Assembly (NCBI RefSeq): GCF_009727055.1
Contig: NC_052349.1
Coordinates: 94,589,340-94,653,339, forward strand
DNA from: Benincasa hispida
Taxonomy: Eukaryota; Streptophyta; Magnoliopsida; Cucurbitales; Cucurbitaceae
Length of the DNA stretch: 64,000 nucleotides
Direction of reading: 5' to 3'
Shown: positions 22,652-34,061 of the stretch, one piece after another
How the letters are laid out: each line of letters begins with the position of its first letter
Position numbering within the stretch: position 1 is the stretch's first letter
The notes under the pieces: model-generated
Databases searched by the model: none
Seen by the model: only the letters and a program-made list of their open reading frames with translations
Told to the model about the DNA's origin: nothing
Program-made: the position numbers and the translations under genes

Positions 22652-22906
22652 ATGGCAGACTACTCACCCCAACCATCTTTTTTACCCTCATCACCCTCGA
22701 AAGATCAACTCACTGCACGAGAGGTGGCATTCCTTGCGGCAAGCCGTCGTTTTGCCGCCCAGTCATAAACCATCCCTCGAGTCGCCGAAAAACCCTCGCG
22801 AAACCCTTTAACAACTAGGCCACCTCAGTTTAAAAGAGGGCAGAGCTCAGAAAGCACCTCACTCACAACATTCTCCTCTGAAAGTGAAAAGAAGAGACAG
22901 GATGAC

Positions 22907-22936
22907 AAGGAGGTGTTTGGGAGTATACTCAGCAAC
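22907..22936 (+). repeat. Inverted 30-bp repeat, right arm
   Basis: Exact inverse of 22220-22249. It encodes KEVFGSILSN in the second gene. The equal peptide on the reverse strand of the left arm shows that both arms derive from the same coding segment. Confidence 0.9.
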
Positions 22937-23850
22937 TTGGAGAAAGGAGGAGGACTACCCGAAGCTGGAGTTGTGAACCAACCACTGCCTTTGGAGGAGG
23001 AGATGGAGGAAGCATAAAAGAGAAGCGCTCTGGCAATCTTGGATCCTAAGGAAACTGCTAACGCAGAATCCTATGAGGGACCCATCAAGGTCGCTTTAGA
23101 GGAAGCAGTAGCGGAGAAGCAGCTTGAAGTGGCTGAAAAGAAGAAGAAGAAGAAGAAGATCAAAGAGAAGAGGGTTGAAGGAGATGAAGAAGCCCATCCA
23201 ATCAAGAAGAAGGAAGGGAGGATGGATAAGAAGAATGAACGCAGGCGGAAGGAAAGGCGCCTCAAAAAGGAGGAAGAGAGGAGAAAGAGGTCCGAGAGCC
23301 CAGAACTGGATCGAGAATCCACCTCCATGAGGGAGAGGAGACAAAGGGGGAATCATCACAACTAAGAAAATCAGTACAACCTGAAACACCAAAAAACGGT
23401 GTGTGACTGATGAGAAGAGAGTAGAGGTCACCCCTTGACACGCTCGCAAGGAGAATGTGCCCACAAGGTCAAACCATTGTACCCCCAAATTTGAATCAGA
23501 ATTGTTAGAAGATAGAAGAAGAAAAAGAAGGAAAAAGAAGAGAACAAAAAAATATTGCGACAAAACTCAATCACGCAGAAGGTAGTCAAAGAAGGAAATT
23601 AAAGATGATGAGGTTCGCCGCAATAATAGATTGTCGGCAAGAAGAGGAAAAGAAAAGGCCGAAGAAGGAACAACGGATTTTGCTGGCCTCTGCAGTTGAA
23701 AAGAAATTAAGAAGAAAAGAGAAAGAAAGAACACCGAGCAAACTTAGTGCTTAAGGAGAAGAAGGCAAAGGAAACCTTATGAATGGAAGAAGAAAAACAA
23801 ACGCAAGAAGAGGAAAAAGAAAACAAAAGCAAAATCCCGCCTGGCGACAC

Positions 23851-24020
23851 NNNNNNNNNNNNNNNNNNNNNNNNNNNNNNNNNNNNNNNNNNNNNNNNNN
23901 NNNNNNNNNNNNNNNNNNNNNNNNNNNNNNNNNNNNNNNNNNNNNNNNNNNNNNNNNNNNNNNNNNNNNNNNNNNNNNNNNNNNNNNNNNNNNNNNNNNN
24001 NNNNNNNNNNNNNNNNNNNN
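23851..24020. other. Assembly gap, 170 N
   Basis: Unknown bases inside the second gene, between the charged linker and the conserved domain. Frames that run through it are not evidence of an open reading frame. Confidence 1.
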
Positions 24021-25189
24021 GAAACATTTTGCCAGTGCCCAACCATCGTCATTCCAAAGGTAGTGAGAAACTTCTACAATGGACGGCTACATGGCACCAA
24101 GGATGTGGTGACCATAAAAGGGCAAATGGTGTCTTTCAGCGCAAAGGACATCAATGAATTATACTTGATGAAGAGAAACCCAGATGCACTGGGTAATAAA
24201 ATCATTGATGATCCTACTGAAGAGCAAATGAAAGATGCACTGCAAACATTAATGCAACCGGGCACTAAGTGGACGGTTTCATTAAAAGGCATCAGAACTC
24301 TAGCGTCCATGACACTGCTTCCCAAAGTCGGTAAAACGGTAACTCATCCCGACTTCCCATGACAAAACAATTTCGAGGGATCGAGTCATGGCCGCATATT
24401 GCATTGCACGGGCATTCCAATCGATGTGGGTCAGTTGATAACAAGACAAATTCAAGGTTTTGTGGGGCACATAAGAGGTCAGTATTTCTTCCCATGGACT
24501 GTCTCAAGTTTATGCCTATCAATGGGTGTAGGCATTGAGGAAGAACCCATTCCTGAAGTTCATGGCCTCACAAACGTCAAGATTTTAAGGTTGCTCCTCA
24601 AAGATTCCCCACACTGCCCCGAGCTCCCAGTGAAGAGGCTTGTCATTGATTTAAATGCGCCGCAGCAACCCAAGCCAAAAAAATAGTGCAAAGATGACAA
24701 AGGAAAAGGGAAAGTCCAAGACTCACCAACGCAAGAATCAGTACCCTTGGACCCTTTGCCTTTGATAATTCACCCTCCAAGCCCTCTCGCACAACCTTCT
24801 TCTTTCCTTCCTGAGCATTTCACCAACCTTCTCCTTGCCCTTGATTATCCAACCGCATATCCAGTAGCTCCATCCTCACCTTCAGCATCATCACTACAAC
24901 TTCCCCTTCCACCGTCGCATGTTTATGACCCACGCGATCTGGGTGAAGGCACTTCTGCCAACCCCAAAACATCGATGGTGAAACATCACAAACACAACCC
25001 ACCATTGCTTCCTTAGCTGCTGAACTAGCCGATATGCGAACCCTTCTTGCCCAACAACAAGAACTCTTCTCCCAACAACAGGCCTTCTTCTGCCAGAGAA
25101 TAGATGCGATAAACGAGCGAGTAGAAGATTTACAACGCAGTGCTGCGATGACAAGGCAGGTGATGATCAATATCCAACGCAATATATGA

Positions 25190-26559
25190 TCCATCTGAAC
25201 CAGAGGCAACTAGTGGAGCGCAACCATGAGTACTTCAACTTCTTGACAGTGTATCTTCATGGTCCCATGGTGCCTCCACATCTCCAGTAGCATCTACATT
25301 TTGAAGAAGCTCCTCGTGTACCTCATCATAATCGTCCTCTAGAACCTCCCCCTCCTCAATAACTTTACATTTTTTTTTATATTGTGGTCATTCTTTTTTT
25401 CATAACTTCATTTATAATTTTTCTATGTATAGAAGCTAATTCTTTGATTCTTTGTATATGCAAAAAGTTTTGATTGCGTTAATTGTAATCCCTTGTATAC
25501 TTAGTTAATTTTCAATACAACTAAGTAACAATTCTATCCATATGCCTTAGCCTCGTCTTTATCATCCTTTGTCAATATTTGCGATATTCTTGATCTTTTA
25601 CTTTGCGTTATTCATTGCGCTACCATGATGAATTATATGCATACACTTAGTAACATTTCCCATACTTTGTATTTTCTGACTAACACCTAGTTAATTTGTA
25701 GCTATACAAATGCTTTACCTTTTATCCTTCAAAATTTTGCTCATACCTTCTTTTTGAAATTTTGTCTAAGTGTTTGCCTATTTTGTCCAAACAATGCAAT
25801 GAGAACCTTGCGCATCTCTAAATTTGGGGGTGTGGAAGGTCTGAGCAGATGAGATCAAGTGATGCGGCCATTAAGAAAAATGCGTTCATCCCAAAAAAAT
25901 CAAAAACACAAAATATATATATATAAGACAAATTTTCATATAAACTCCAATGTCAGCACAAGGGAAACTCCAAAAATAATCCCAACCTGATATGAGTTAA
26001 GTTGTGAAAGAAGCCTGCTCGTAGTTGGATGTTCGCATGACACCTGTGGGAGCAAGCCAAAACGAAGGTGGGTTTCTAGGAACAACGCAATATGAAAAGA
26101 GGAAGAAAATGAGAAAGAAAAAATAAAAGAAACAAGAGACAACTCCTCTGAAATTCAAGAGTTAAAGTTGAGATTGGCACACAACTGTAGTTGGATGTTC
26201 GCATGACACCTATGGGAACAAGCCAAAACGAAAGGTGTAACCATGATCAACAGTCTCTAAATAAATGACGCAAAGTTTGACCACCGTATCCAGATGCATC
26301 AAGTTGTTTTGACAAGAAGAGGTAAACATTTTTTTAAAAACTAGAAAAGCATTTTTTAGCAGAAATTTGTTGCATAGAAGAAAAAAGTAGGGCTTTGCTA
26401 GGAATTTTCAATGATAGAAAGAAATTGCGATGTTAAGTAATGTGCCTAGGTGGAGCATTCAGAGCAACCAATCAACGCAAAATTTAGGATAGGAATTGAG
26501 CAATAGTGCCTTAGTAGAAGATATGCTTGAGGACAAGCATATATCTAAATTTGGGGGTG
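25190..26559 (+). mobile_element. 3' untranslated part with repeats and two polypurine tracts
   Basis: About 1.4 kb without coding potential. A PPT-like string AAATTTGGGGGTGTGG lies at 25820-25834. The functional one (AATTTGGGGGTG) ends at 26559, directly before the 3' LTR. A 50-base segment (GTAGTTGGATGTTCGCATGA and on) occurs at 26021-26070 and again at 26188-26237, followed each time by an AAAACGAA-GGTG string. A long T-rich piece sits at 25365-25420. Confidence 0.7.
26547..26559 (+). promoter_or_regulatory. Polypurine tract
   Basis: AAATTTGGGGGTG ends exactly at the first base of the 3' LTR (TGATAACTTG at 26560). This fixes the LTR start. A near-identical string occurs 726 bases upstream. 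Confidence 0.8.
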
Positions 26560-28689
26560 TGATAACTTGTAGAAATACAAGTTATTTATACTGTTTTATT
26601 TAGATATTGCGGCCAAAAGAAAAGAAAGTTGCGTCAATTGCATGAAAATTAGCTAAGAAATGCAAGAATTATAAATTTTTGTCAATACACCCACTGACAC
26701 CATTGCGATGGTAGAAAAGAATATTTCAAGTCTGTTTTGCAGGAAATCAAGTCATCGCATGCATTCATGGTTCAAGATAAACTAAGCAACGCATCTGCGT
26801 CGCATTGTGCCCATCATTCAGAAATGAATAGACGATCAACGCAATGACGACGAATGCGACAAACAATCAAGAGCTAAGCAATCAACACAATCTCAACCGC
26901 ATGCGGTAATCAAAAACAACATCGCATGCGAGCAAACGATCAAAGATGTGAAGAGCAACGCAATTGCGGAGGATTCTAACGCGTGTACAGCTGACCGTTG
27001 TGCATTTCAGATGGGATTGATTGCGTAACAGAAGGAATATTTACTCCACCATTTCATGAGCTGCCATAACAATAAAGTGGGGACAACAAGTTAGAGAGTC
27101 AAAGCTTAGCCTATAAATAGCACCGGCCATTCCACTGAAAAAATATGCTTGAATCTAGAGAAAAGTGTATATACTGATATGGGGGAGAGACTGGTTGAGC
27201 GACTAATCAGAGTAGATCCGGGAAGTATTAAGAGACAAGGCCGAGAGGTGATTCTCCAGGCAAAGAATCCCTCCAATCTCTGTCGTTGAAGCTCTGTACG
27301 AAGGTCACTTCTACCTGACGAGCAAGCCTGAGAGGGAAGCTCTTCTCTGTTCATCCACTCCACACACTGGCAAGCAAATCCATCGTTCAGATCTGTGCCA
27401 AGACGTTGACACTCTTCTGTATTTGTTTCTATCTCATTATCATCACTTGTAGTCATCTTCTTAATTTCTATTATTCATACCATGTATCAGATGCTTAATC
27501 TTAGTATTAATTGTTATGATCATTTTCATCTCCATCATTTTGTCTATTTTCGTTCATCCATATTTCACTTTCTCCATGATGTTTTCTTAATCCCTTGGAT
27601 AGTTAGCAATAATTGAGCAAGTAAATTAATTGGGTTAAGGAAATAATTAAGTTTAGTCAAAGCATGCTAGACGACATCTTCACCTGAGTGCAGAAGTGAA
27701 GATGCTATTCTGCCTATCGAGAGAGGGTTAGAAGAATGAGTTGACTAAAGCGAGAAGTACTTCCAGAGATGGAAGCAACCTTTCGTTCATTACGTTCATC
27801 CGTGTTTCACCATAGAGATATAGGAACGCGGCCGATCAACGAGAGGTGTGCACCAAGGGAAAGCGGAACCTTAGTTATATCTTTAATGCAATTAACAACC
27901 TTGCGATGTTTGTACTAATTATTCTTTCCCCTTCTGATTCATCCATAAAGCCTTGCCATCAAATACCACAATCCTTTGTATAAACTTCACAGTCAGTCTC
28001 GAACTCAGCATCATGTATATCATGTATCTTGTATCTTGCATCATATTAGCATAGGTTTATTTTTATCACACTTTATATTATTAACGCAAATTTAGTTTAC
28101 CTACACAATTTTACTTTACCGCAATTTAATTTCCTGTACAACACACACTTTATTAATTGTAAAAACACCGGTTACATTCATAAATGTAACACACTAATGA
28201 AAACAATCCCTGGGTTCGACCTCGGATCACTCCGAGAAACTTACATTGGAATTATACTTGGTTTTAGCGCAAGGAAACTTGTGACAACACATTACTCCAT
28301 AGCATACAACAAGCATTCATTTAACAACGCATATATCTAGAAGTAGTATCACATAAAGTGTGCACGAGCAACAACACAGCATAACATTACATTTAGCGTG
28401 ACAAGTTTATGGCGCCATTGCCAGGGACATGGGCTTGTAGCACATTACCTATCAACACAGTGCATGCATAACAATGAAACAACATTTTAGCGTGACAAGT
28501 ATATGGCACCGTTGTCGGGGACATGAGCTTGTACCATGCATCATATATCGTAGTGCGCATGCTTAAAATAGAATCATCAAATTTAAGTCATCAAGTTTAT
28601 GGCGCCATTGCCGGGGACATGAGCTTGTACCATGCATCATATATCGTAGTGTGCATGCTTAAAATAGAATCATCAAGTTTAAGTCATCA
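26560..28689 (+). mobile_element. 3' LTR of the Athila/Tat-like element
   Basis: Matches 17851-19982 with scattered substitutions and small indels. TATA box at 27112-27119. It also carries the PBS-like repeats, three copies at 28410, 28504 and 28600 (spacing 94 and 96), and ends ...AAGTCATCA at 28689. The fourth PBS copy of the 5' side is missing, as expected because it belongs to the internal region. The next base starts copia leader sequence. Confidence 0.88.
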
Positions 28690-28690
28690 A

Positions 28691-30167
28691 CTATATATTA
28701 TAACAATTATATCATACTTTCAATGCATGTTACATGCTTCCTATGGTGGGATTTTAAATCTAAATGGCATACTATATGCACATAAAAACTTATTCAATTA
28801 TAACATACATCAAATGCATAAATAATTAAACACAAACCGATATGGTTTTAGTTTTGGCAAAAAAAAAAAAAAGCAAACAAAAGCCTAACTATTACAAAAC
28901 AGCTTCCAGACCGTTCGAACCGCTCTAAAACGAACTCAAGTAGATTGAACTAGACCTGAACCGTCTGAACTGAACCAGCCAAGAACCATTCGAAGCTGAA
29001 CCGAACTAGACCACAAAAGAACCGGTCGAATCGGCATCCCTTGCACATGTTCAACATCTCCCTAAGTCTCATCGTTTAGAAATGACGACCATCGTCTAGC
29101 ATTTTGCCAAATCGTTTAGCACGTGAAAAGGTAAACGATCATCTAATGCCATCGCATAGCATTCAACGCATCGCCTAGCTACCGCATAAAGGTATGCGAT
29201 CACATAGTGCTATCGCATAGCAACTCAACGCATCACTTAGTTGCCGCATAGAGGTAAACGATTGCATAGTGCTATCGCATAGCAACTCGATGCATCGTTT
29301 AGCTCCCAATCAAAGATAAACGATCGAAGTAAGTGATCGCTCAGGGCTATCGTATAGCTATTCATAACTATCGCTTAGTTCTATCGTATAGAACCAAACG
29401 ATCGCTTAACATGTCATCGTTTAGTATCCGTCATATAGATAAATGATCGCTTAGTTCCATCGTATAGAACATCATCGTGTCGTTCAGCATCATTGGCAAA
29501 CGATTTCTTTAGTTTCATCACATAGAAACTTCAATGCATTGCTTACCACTTCGTCTACACGATCGCTTAGCTCCGCATCTAAACGATCACTCAGCGCTAT
29601 CGCGTAGCACTTCATCGCATTGCTTAGAGCGCATCATTGCTAAACTATTGCATAGTACCATCGTATAGTAAATTCAACGTATCGTTTAGTTCCCACACCA
29701 AAGCTAAATGATCACTTAATGCTATCGTATATCAAATTGAATGCATCGTTTAGCTCCCACAGGTACACGGTCATCTAGCGTTCAACATCACAACGACCAA
29801 TGCCTATTGCTATATGATCGTCTAGCTTTTCTTCACATCGTGTAGTGTCTGGAGCTAGATGATCATTTAGCAATTGGAACCACAACAACGATAAGAATAG
29901 AGGCTAATTTTCTCGGGAACTGCAACTTGGACTCTTCGTTTGTTTCTTCGAATTACAACTTAATTTCTACTTTAATGACTCCAAATAAATAGACTCTTGG
30001 GAACACATTAAACCTCATCAAGCAAGAGCCAATTACAAATTTAAATGAGAAATTAAAGAGAATTAAATAGCCAAAACTCAGAAAACTATATCAGTGTATC
30101 AGTTTCATATTTCTCATATAAAACACCCACCAAACCAAAACTAAACCGAATTGAATGCTTATTTGAT
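28691..30167 (-). mobile_element. Copia leader (block B), copy of 13061-14593
   Basis: Aligns base for base with block A with scattered substitutions, including the A-rich run (12-13 A here at 28860-28873, about 22 in A) and the palindrome array. It starts abruptly at the gypsy LTR end, at the position that corresponds to 13061 in block A. The leader section represented by 12166-13060 in block A is missing. Confidence 0.85.
29040..29890. repeat. Palindromic CGATCG array, block B copy
   Basis: Same array as 13430-14294, somewhat shorter: one segment near 29395-29430 is missing about 25 bases compared with block A. Examples of pairs are 29809-29826 (GCTATATGATCGTCTAGC) and the words around 29330-29345. 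Confidence 0.8.
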
Positions 30168-30179
30168 GCTCTGATACCA
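30168..30179 (-). promoter_or_regulatory. Primer binding site (tRNA-Met type)
   Basis: The minus strand reads TGGTATCAGAGC, the standard copia PBS, two bases after the LTR end at 30182. Confidence 0.85.
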
Positions 30180-30181
30180 AT

Positions 30182-32034
30182 TGTAGGATTGTATGAATCG
30201 CAGCAGAAGAACAAGGATCATCTAAGCATTCAAATTCACTAATTTGGGCACAATATAAAGCATGCTTCTACAGAAAAATGGGTTTGAAGACATACCTCTT
30301 GAAGAACTTCTTCAAAGCTCCATCTCCAGCTGCAATCTTCTCCATATCTTATTGTAGACCACCTCAAGATCTTCCCAACTATTCTCTTGGTGCTCTAGAT
30401 TGAGTTGTGGGACTCAAAACAAGCTTGAATCAAGGGATGATGGAGAAAAGCTCACTGCTGCAACAAGGTTGAAGAACCTTTCTTCAAACTAGTTTTTCTC
30501 TCAAAAACCTTTTAATTGCATGCCCCGTTTTCACTCCAATCTTCTCATTATATTGCACATCAACATGCAAAGAGAAGAGTTGCATGTGTTGCAGCTCATG
30601 CTTGGAGAAGACAAGGGCAAATGGTTGCTTCACGTGTGAGTTAGTTAAGTGATGGATAATGGAAAAACCCATTTTTCCATTTGTGTTTTAGTTTTCTTTT
30701 TTTTTTTTCAATTTTATTTAAAAATCAAATTTTGATTTAAAAATCTATTTTATTTAAAAAATGAAAAATTAATTAATTTCATAAATTAATTAATAAATAA
30801 AACTTAATTAATTTAATATCAAATATTAAATTAATTTTAACACATATCCATATTTATATATTTAAATCATATTTAAAATATAAATTCTCCTATACCGTTT
30901 AATTCTAAAATTAAACATAATTATATCTCATATAATTACTAGTTCCCTTAATTCTAATTTGAATGTTTCAAATTAACTTATCACGCTATTCTAGAGTTAG
31001 TCCGTTACGAGCTAGTGGGGAGACCTCGCGGACCTACAAATCATGGGCTCCAACGATCCAAGATTAATTGGCTAAACTCATTAGGCTAGGTCAATCTCCA
31101 TTCGTTAACTAATGAGTCATTTCACTAAAGCCCATAGTTGCACTCCCCTCATTGTAAATATATTATGTCCACATGATTTAACCATAATCAGCAAGTCTAC
31201 CCTTCACAGGTTGTTCGTAATAACGGCTGGGTCAAATATCTGTTTTACCCCAGAGATTACGTCTTATTCCTCAAGTCTCTACTGATCCTCTAATAAACAA
31301 CTGGTTTGTGATCCAATCACCAAACCAAACTCTTTCAGCCCAGTGAGAGGGTGGGGTCCCTTGTTCAATACCTAGATTCAGTACTTGAGAGAACAACCTT
31401 TCTCCCATCCCTAAATCGGCTAGGCGTAAACTCCATCTTACAAGGCTATGTCCCCAGATATTCATCCGGTCTTATCCCCAAAATGGTAAGCTTATTGAGC
31501 AGTGCTTTTGGACTACTCTCACCGTTTGCAGATCAAAGGATAATCCCGAACAAACAAGAGTTCATAGCTAGCTCAGGATTAAGATCAAGTTAACCTAGGT
31601 CATCTAGGTGAAATAGTCAGTCTTAAACAGTAAACAACGTTATAAAGTAAGAGTGACTTATTTCTTGGTCCTGATCTCAAGCAAACTCATTGCATAGGAC
31701 GCCCCCACTCCTCATGTCATAACATGTACAAATTAGGATCACATTGTATATAGCACTTTACAACTCTTTGTAACAACTACAAAGTAGGCTGCATCCAATG
31801 GTGTTACCAGAATAAGGTACCTAACCTCATTCATGTACCATAGAGCATTTTGACTATTTACTTGAACCCGATCCACTCTTATGTCTCCACATAAAGTTCA
31901 AGCACGCATACAATGTCATGGGTCTTAGTTTATTGGATTTAGACTTTCATACAATTTATGAGATCAATAACAAGTATAATTGAAAATGTTTATCATTTTA
32001 CAAACTGCGAGTTTTTAGGACATAAAACCCAACA
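30182..32034 (-). mobile_element. Complete copia LTR (block B), 1.85 kb
   Basis: Starts at 32034 with TGTTGGGTTTTATGTCC and ends at 30182 with CCTACA, followed by the PBS. The same family occurs as a pair at 49637-52738 on the plus strand. Upstream of its start (32035 onward) lies copia integrase sequence in the same orientation, cut within the catalytic core, so this LTR and its leader probably inserted into, or recombined with, that older copia element. Confidence 0.88.
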
Positions 32035-33122
32035 TCTGGAATAATCATCAGTAAAAGTGATGAAATATTCAAACTCTTCTCTTACCTTAACATTCATTGG
32101 ATCACTGAGGTTTGAATATACAAGTTCTAAGGGTTCTTTGGCTTTATGACATTTTTCAGTAAAAGATCTTTTAGTCATTTTGCCTTCAAGGAACTACTCA
32201 CACACAAAGAATTTTCTTCTAACTCACTTAGAAGTCAATTCTTGACTAATTTCTCAATCGTATTGAGATTTATGTGTCCTAATCTTAGGTGCCAAAGATG
32301 AGAATTTTCCTTAGAGAAATTTTAAGCCTTTTATTTTGAGTTACCATTGTTTTAAACATTTTAGTGTTCAAGACTACTTTAGTTTCTAACGGTCTTAGCA
32401 CATATAAATTATCTTCTAGCTTAGCAGAACAAAGTTCTATACCATTCATAGAAAAATGTGTAGAATATTTTTTTTCAATCAAACACTTTACAGAAATTAA
32501 GTTCCTCTTTAAATCAGGAACAACAACATTTTCTAATAAAGTAAATCTATTATGTAAAGTAAGTTGGAGTCCTCCCACTGCCACAATTGAGACGATGTGC
32601 CCACTTCCAACACGCATCGTCATCTCTCCAGCCTCCAGTTGCCACTAAGAACTAAAAAACAAACATGGTTAGTAGCGTTTGAATCTAGTATCCAGACAGG
32701 ATCATCATTCTCCACTAAACAAGCATCCAAAACAAGTAAATCATATTTACCTTGCTTGGCCTTTTTCTTTTCTACCAGGTATTTGAGATAATTCCTCTTC
32801 CAATGTCCTTCATGGTTGCAATCGTAACAGATTCCCTTTGCAGCCTTGGCCTTCTTGCCCTTCTGGGCAGTAGCTAGTGAGTTAGCTTTCCCTTTTCCAC
32901 CTTTCTTCTTCTTCCACTTTTTGGTACTGGAAGAAGAGGGCACAAACATAGTTCCAGAGGTCGAACCTCTGTAGAACTTCTTAGAGGATGAAGCAACGTT
33001 TATCTCACCTTTCTGTTCTTTGGATTTTATCAAGGATTAGAATGTCCGTAGCTCGTTGATCAAGGTGGTCAGGTTGTAGTCAATTCTATTCATAACAGCA
33101 TTGCTATGAACTATAGGAAACT
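32035..33122 (-). pseudogene. Copia gag C-terminus to integrase core, truncated
   Basis: On the minus strand from 33122: the end of gag, then a lysine-rich nucleocapsid with a zinc knuckle at about 32790-32830 reading CYDCNHEGHWKRNY, where the fourth ligand Cys is replaced by Tyr. Next come the protease-like start (WILDSNATNH near 32685, in place of the usual DSG), the pre-integrase region 32623-32285 (GSGHIVSI, LKRNLISVKCL), and the integrase start 32178-32040 (LSDPMNVKVREEFEYFITFTDDYSR). The integrase stops at an LTR terminus, without the second Asp and the Glu. Belongs with the gag piece at 38524-39002. Confidence 0.85.
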
Positions 33123-34061
33123 GTCAAGTAAAGATTTCAGGATGAAGCTTGAAGGAAATTTTCGAAAAAAATCCTTTGAGTGGAAGCAAAGATCGTTTGA
33201 AATTCCATTTTTATTAAATATAAAGATTTATAGTAGAACAACAAGTGTAACGACCCAGATTTGTACGCATTCAGGAAATTAAATATCAAATAATAAGCAG
33301 GACGGAATTTTATTTAAAGGGGTGGAAATTTAGAAAAAATAATAATAATAATAATAATAATAAGCGAGAAAATGGGGAGAGAGCGAGATTTTAAGAGCAG
33401 AGTGAGGCGAGATTTGGACAGAAGCGCGAATTATGCGTTGAATTTGGCCACGATCTTATAAATTATACATGGAAAACCCTAAAATTGAATATAAACAAAG
33501 AATGATGAGTAAGGGCAAACGTTAGCCAAAAATTTGGTGTCTTATTGAGAGGAATCCATAAACCATAAGTAATTTTAAGAAGCCACATGTACGATGATTT
33601 GTCACACTGAGAAGAGCTGAAAACTACTATAAATAGGACCCTTTGCCGAAAGATTTAACCCATTCTCAAAAAAATTCTCAGTAACATAGTATCGTGTGAA
33701 AAAGTAAGTGTGAGTGAGGAAGTTCTGTGAAGATTAAAAGAGAAAAGCTCGGTAAAGTGCTGCCCAAATTCTTCTTTTGATTAAAAAGGAAAACTCTGCT
33801 GATAAAATCATAAAGAATAATAAGGAAGAATTAGATCACAGTCAAGGTAAGTAGTTTATCTCACCTCTCTTTAAATGTTCTATGGAGTGTACCTTATTTT
33901 ATTGCATGGTTATGTTAATTGTTATATTGCATTACATGTTTAGAACACGTTTCTCTACAAGGGACCCCATGCATTCATGTTTGTTCACGATTACGTTAAA
34001 ACCAAATTTTAATTAGGTGTAAGTTTCACTTCCAGTCAATCTTATGGATTATGCTACATGG

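Larger units (their letters stand above)
22652..25189 (+). pseudogene. Gene with 'putative plant transposon protein' domain, broken
   Basis: Start chosen at 22652 (GCCATGGCAG, MADYSPQPSF). An alanine/serine-rich head reaches a stop at 22766. Acidic text (KEVFGSILSN) follows to about 23016, then a Lys/Glu-rich stretch at 23040-23360 with a (GAA)n run. After a second gap (23851-24020) comes the recognisable domain: VVRNFYNGRLHG, VTIKGQMVSFSAKDINELY, PGTKWTV at 24055-24275, then, after a stop at 24360, GIPIDVGQLITRQI and YFFPWTVSSLCL at 24410-24520. Related plant proteins share the order VREFY, VRGxxVxFSxxxIN, GTxW, INVGxxI and FPxLIxxLC. A proline-rich linker (24747-25000) and a glutamine-rich, coiled-coil-like tail ending near 25189 follow. 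Its place downstream of gag is that of the Athila env-like gene, but I see no signal peptide or membrane segment. Function unknown. Confidence 0.75.
17851..28689 (+). mobile_element. Athila/Tat-like Ty3/gypsy element, 10.8 kb, no visible pol
   Basis: Two direct LTRs (17851-19982 and 26560-28689) enclose a tRNA-Asp-type PBS, a decayed gag, a sequence gap, a gene with the 'putative plant transposon protein' domain, a long 3' untranslated part and a polypurine tract. No protease, RT, RNase H or integrase motif is visible in either strand. Such genes could be hidden in the gap at 21620-22184 only if the gap length is wrong, since 565 bases are too few for pol. The flanks differ: the left is a gypsy LTR, the right is copia leader, and no clear 5-base target duplication exists (left AAACT, right ACTAT). 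The element therefore has probably recombined since insertion. Likely a non-autonomous derivative. Confidence 0.85.

Noticed and set aside
23071..23563. Minus-strand hydrophobic frames rich in Leu, Phe and Ser
   Set aside because: They are the antisense of the Lys/Glu-rich linker and purine-rich sequence; no independent support.
24747..25016. Separate Pro/Ser-rich gene
   Set aside because: It is collinear with the linker of the broken plant-transposon-protein gene, and the coiled-coil tail follows in another frame.
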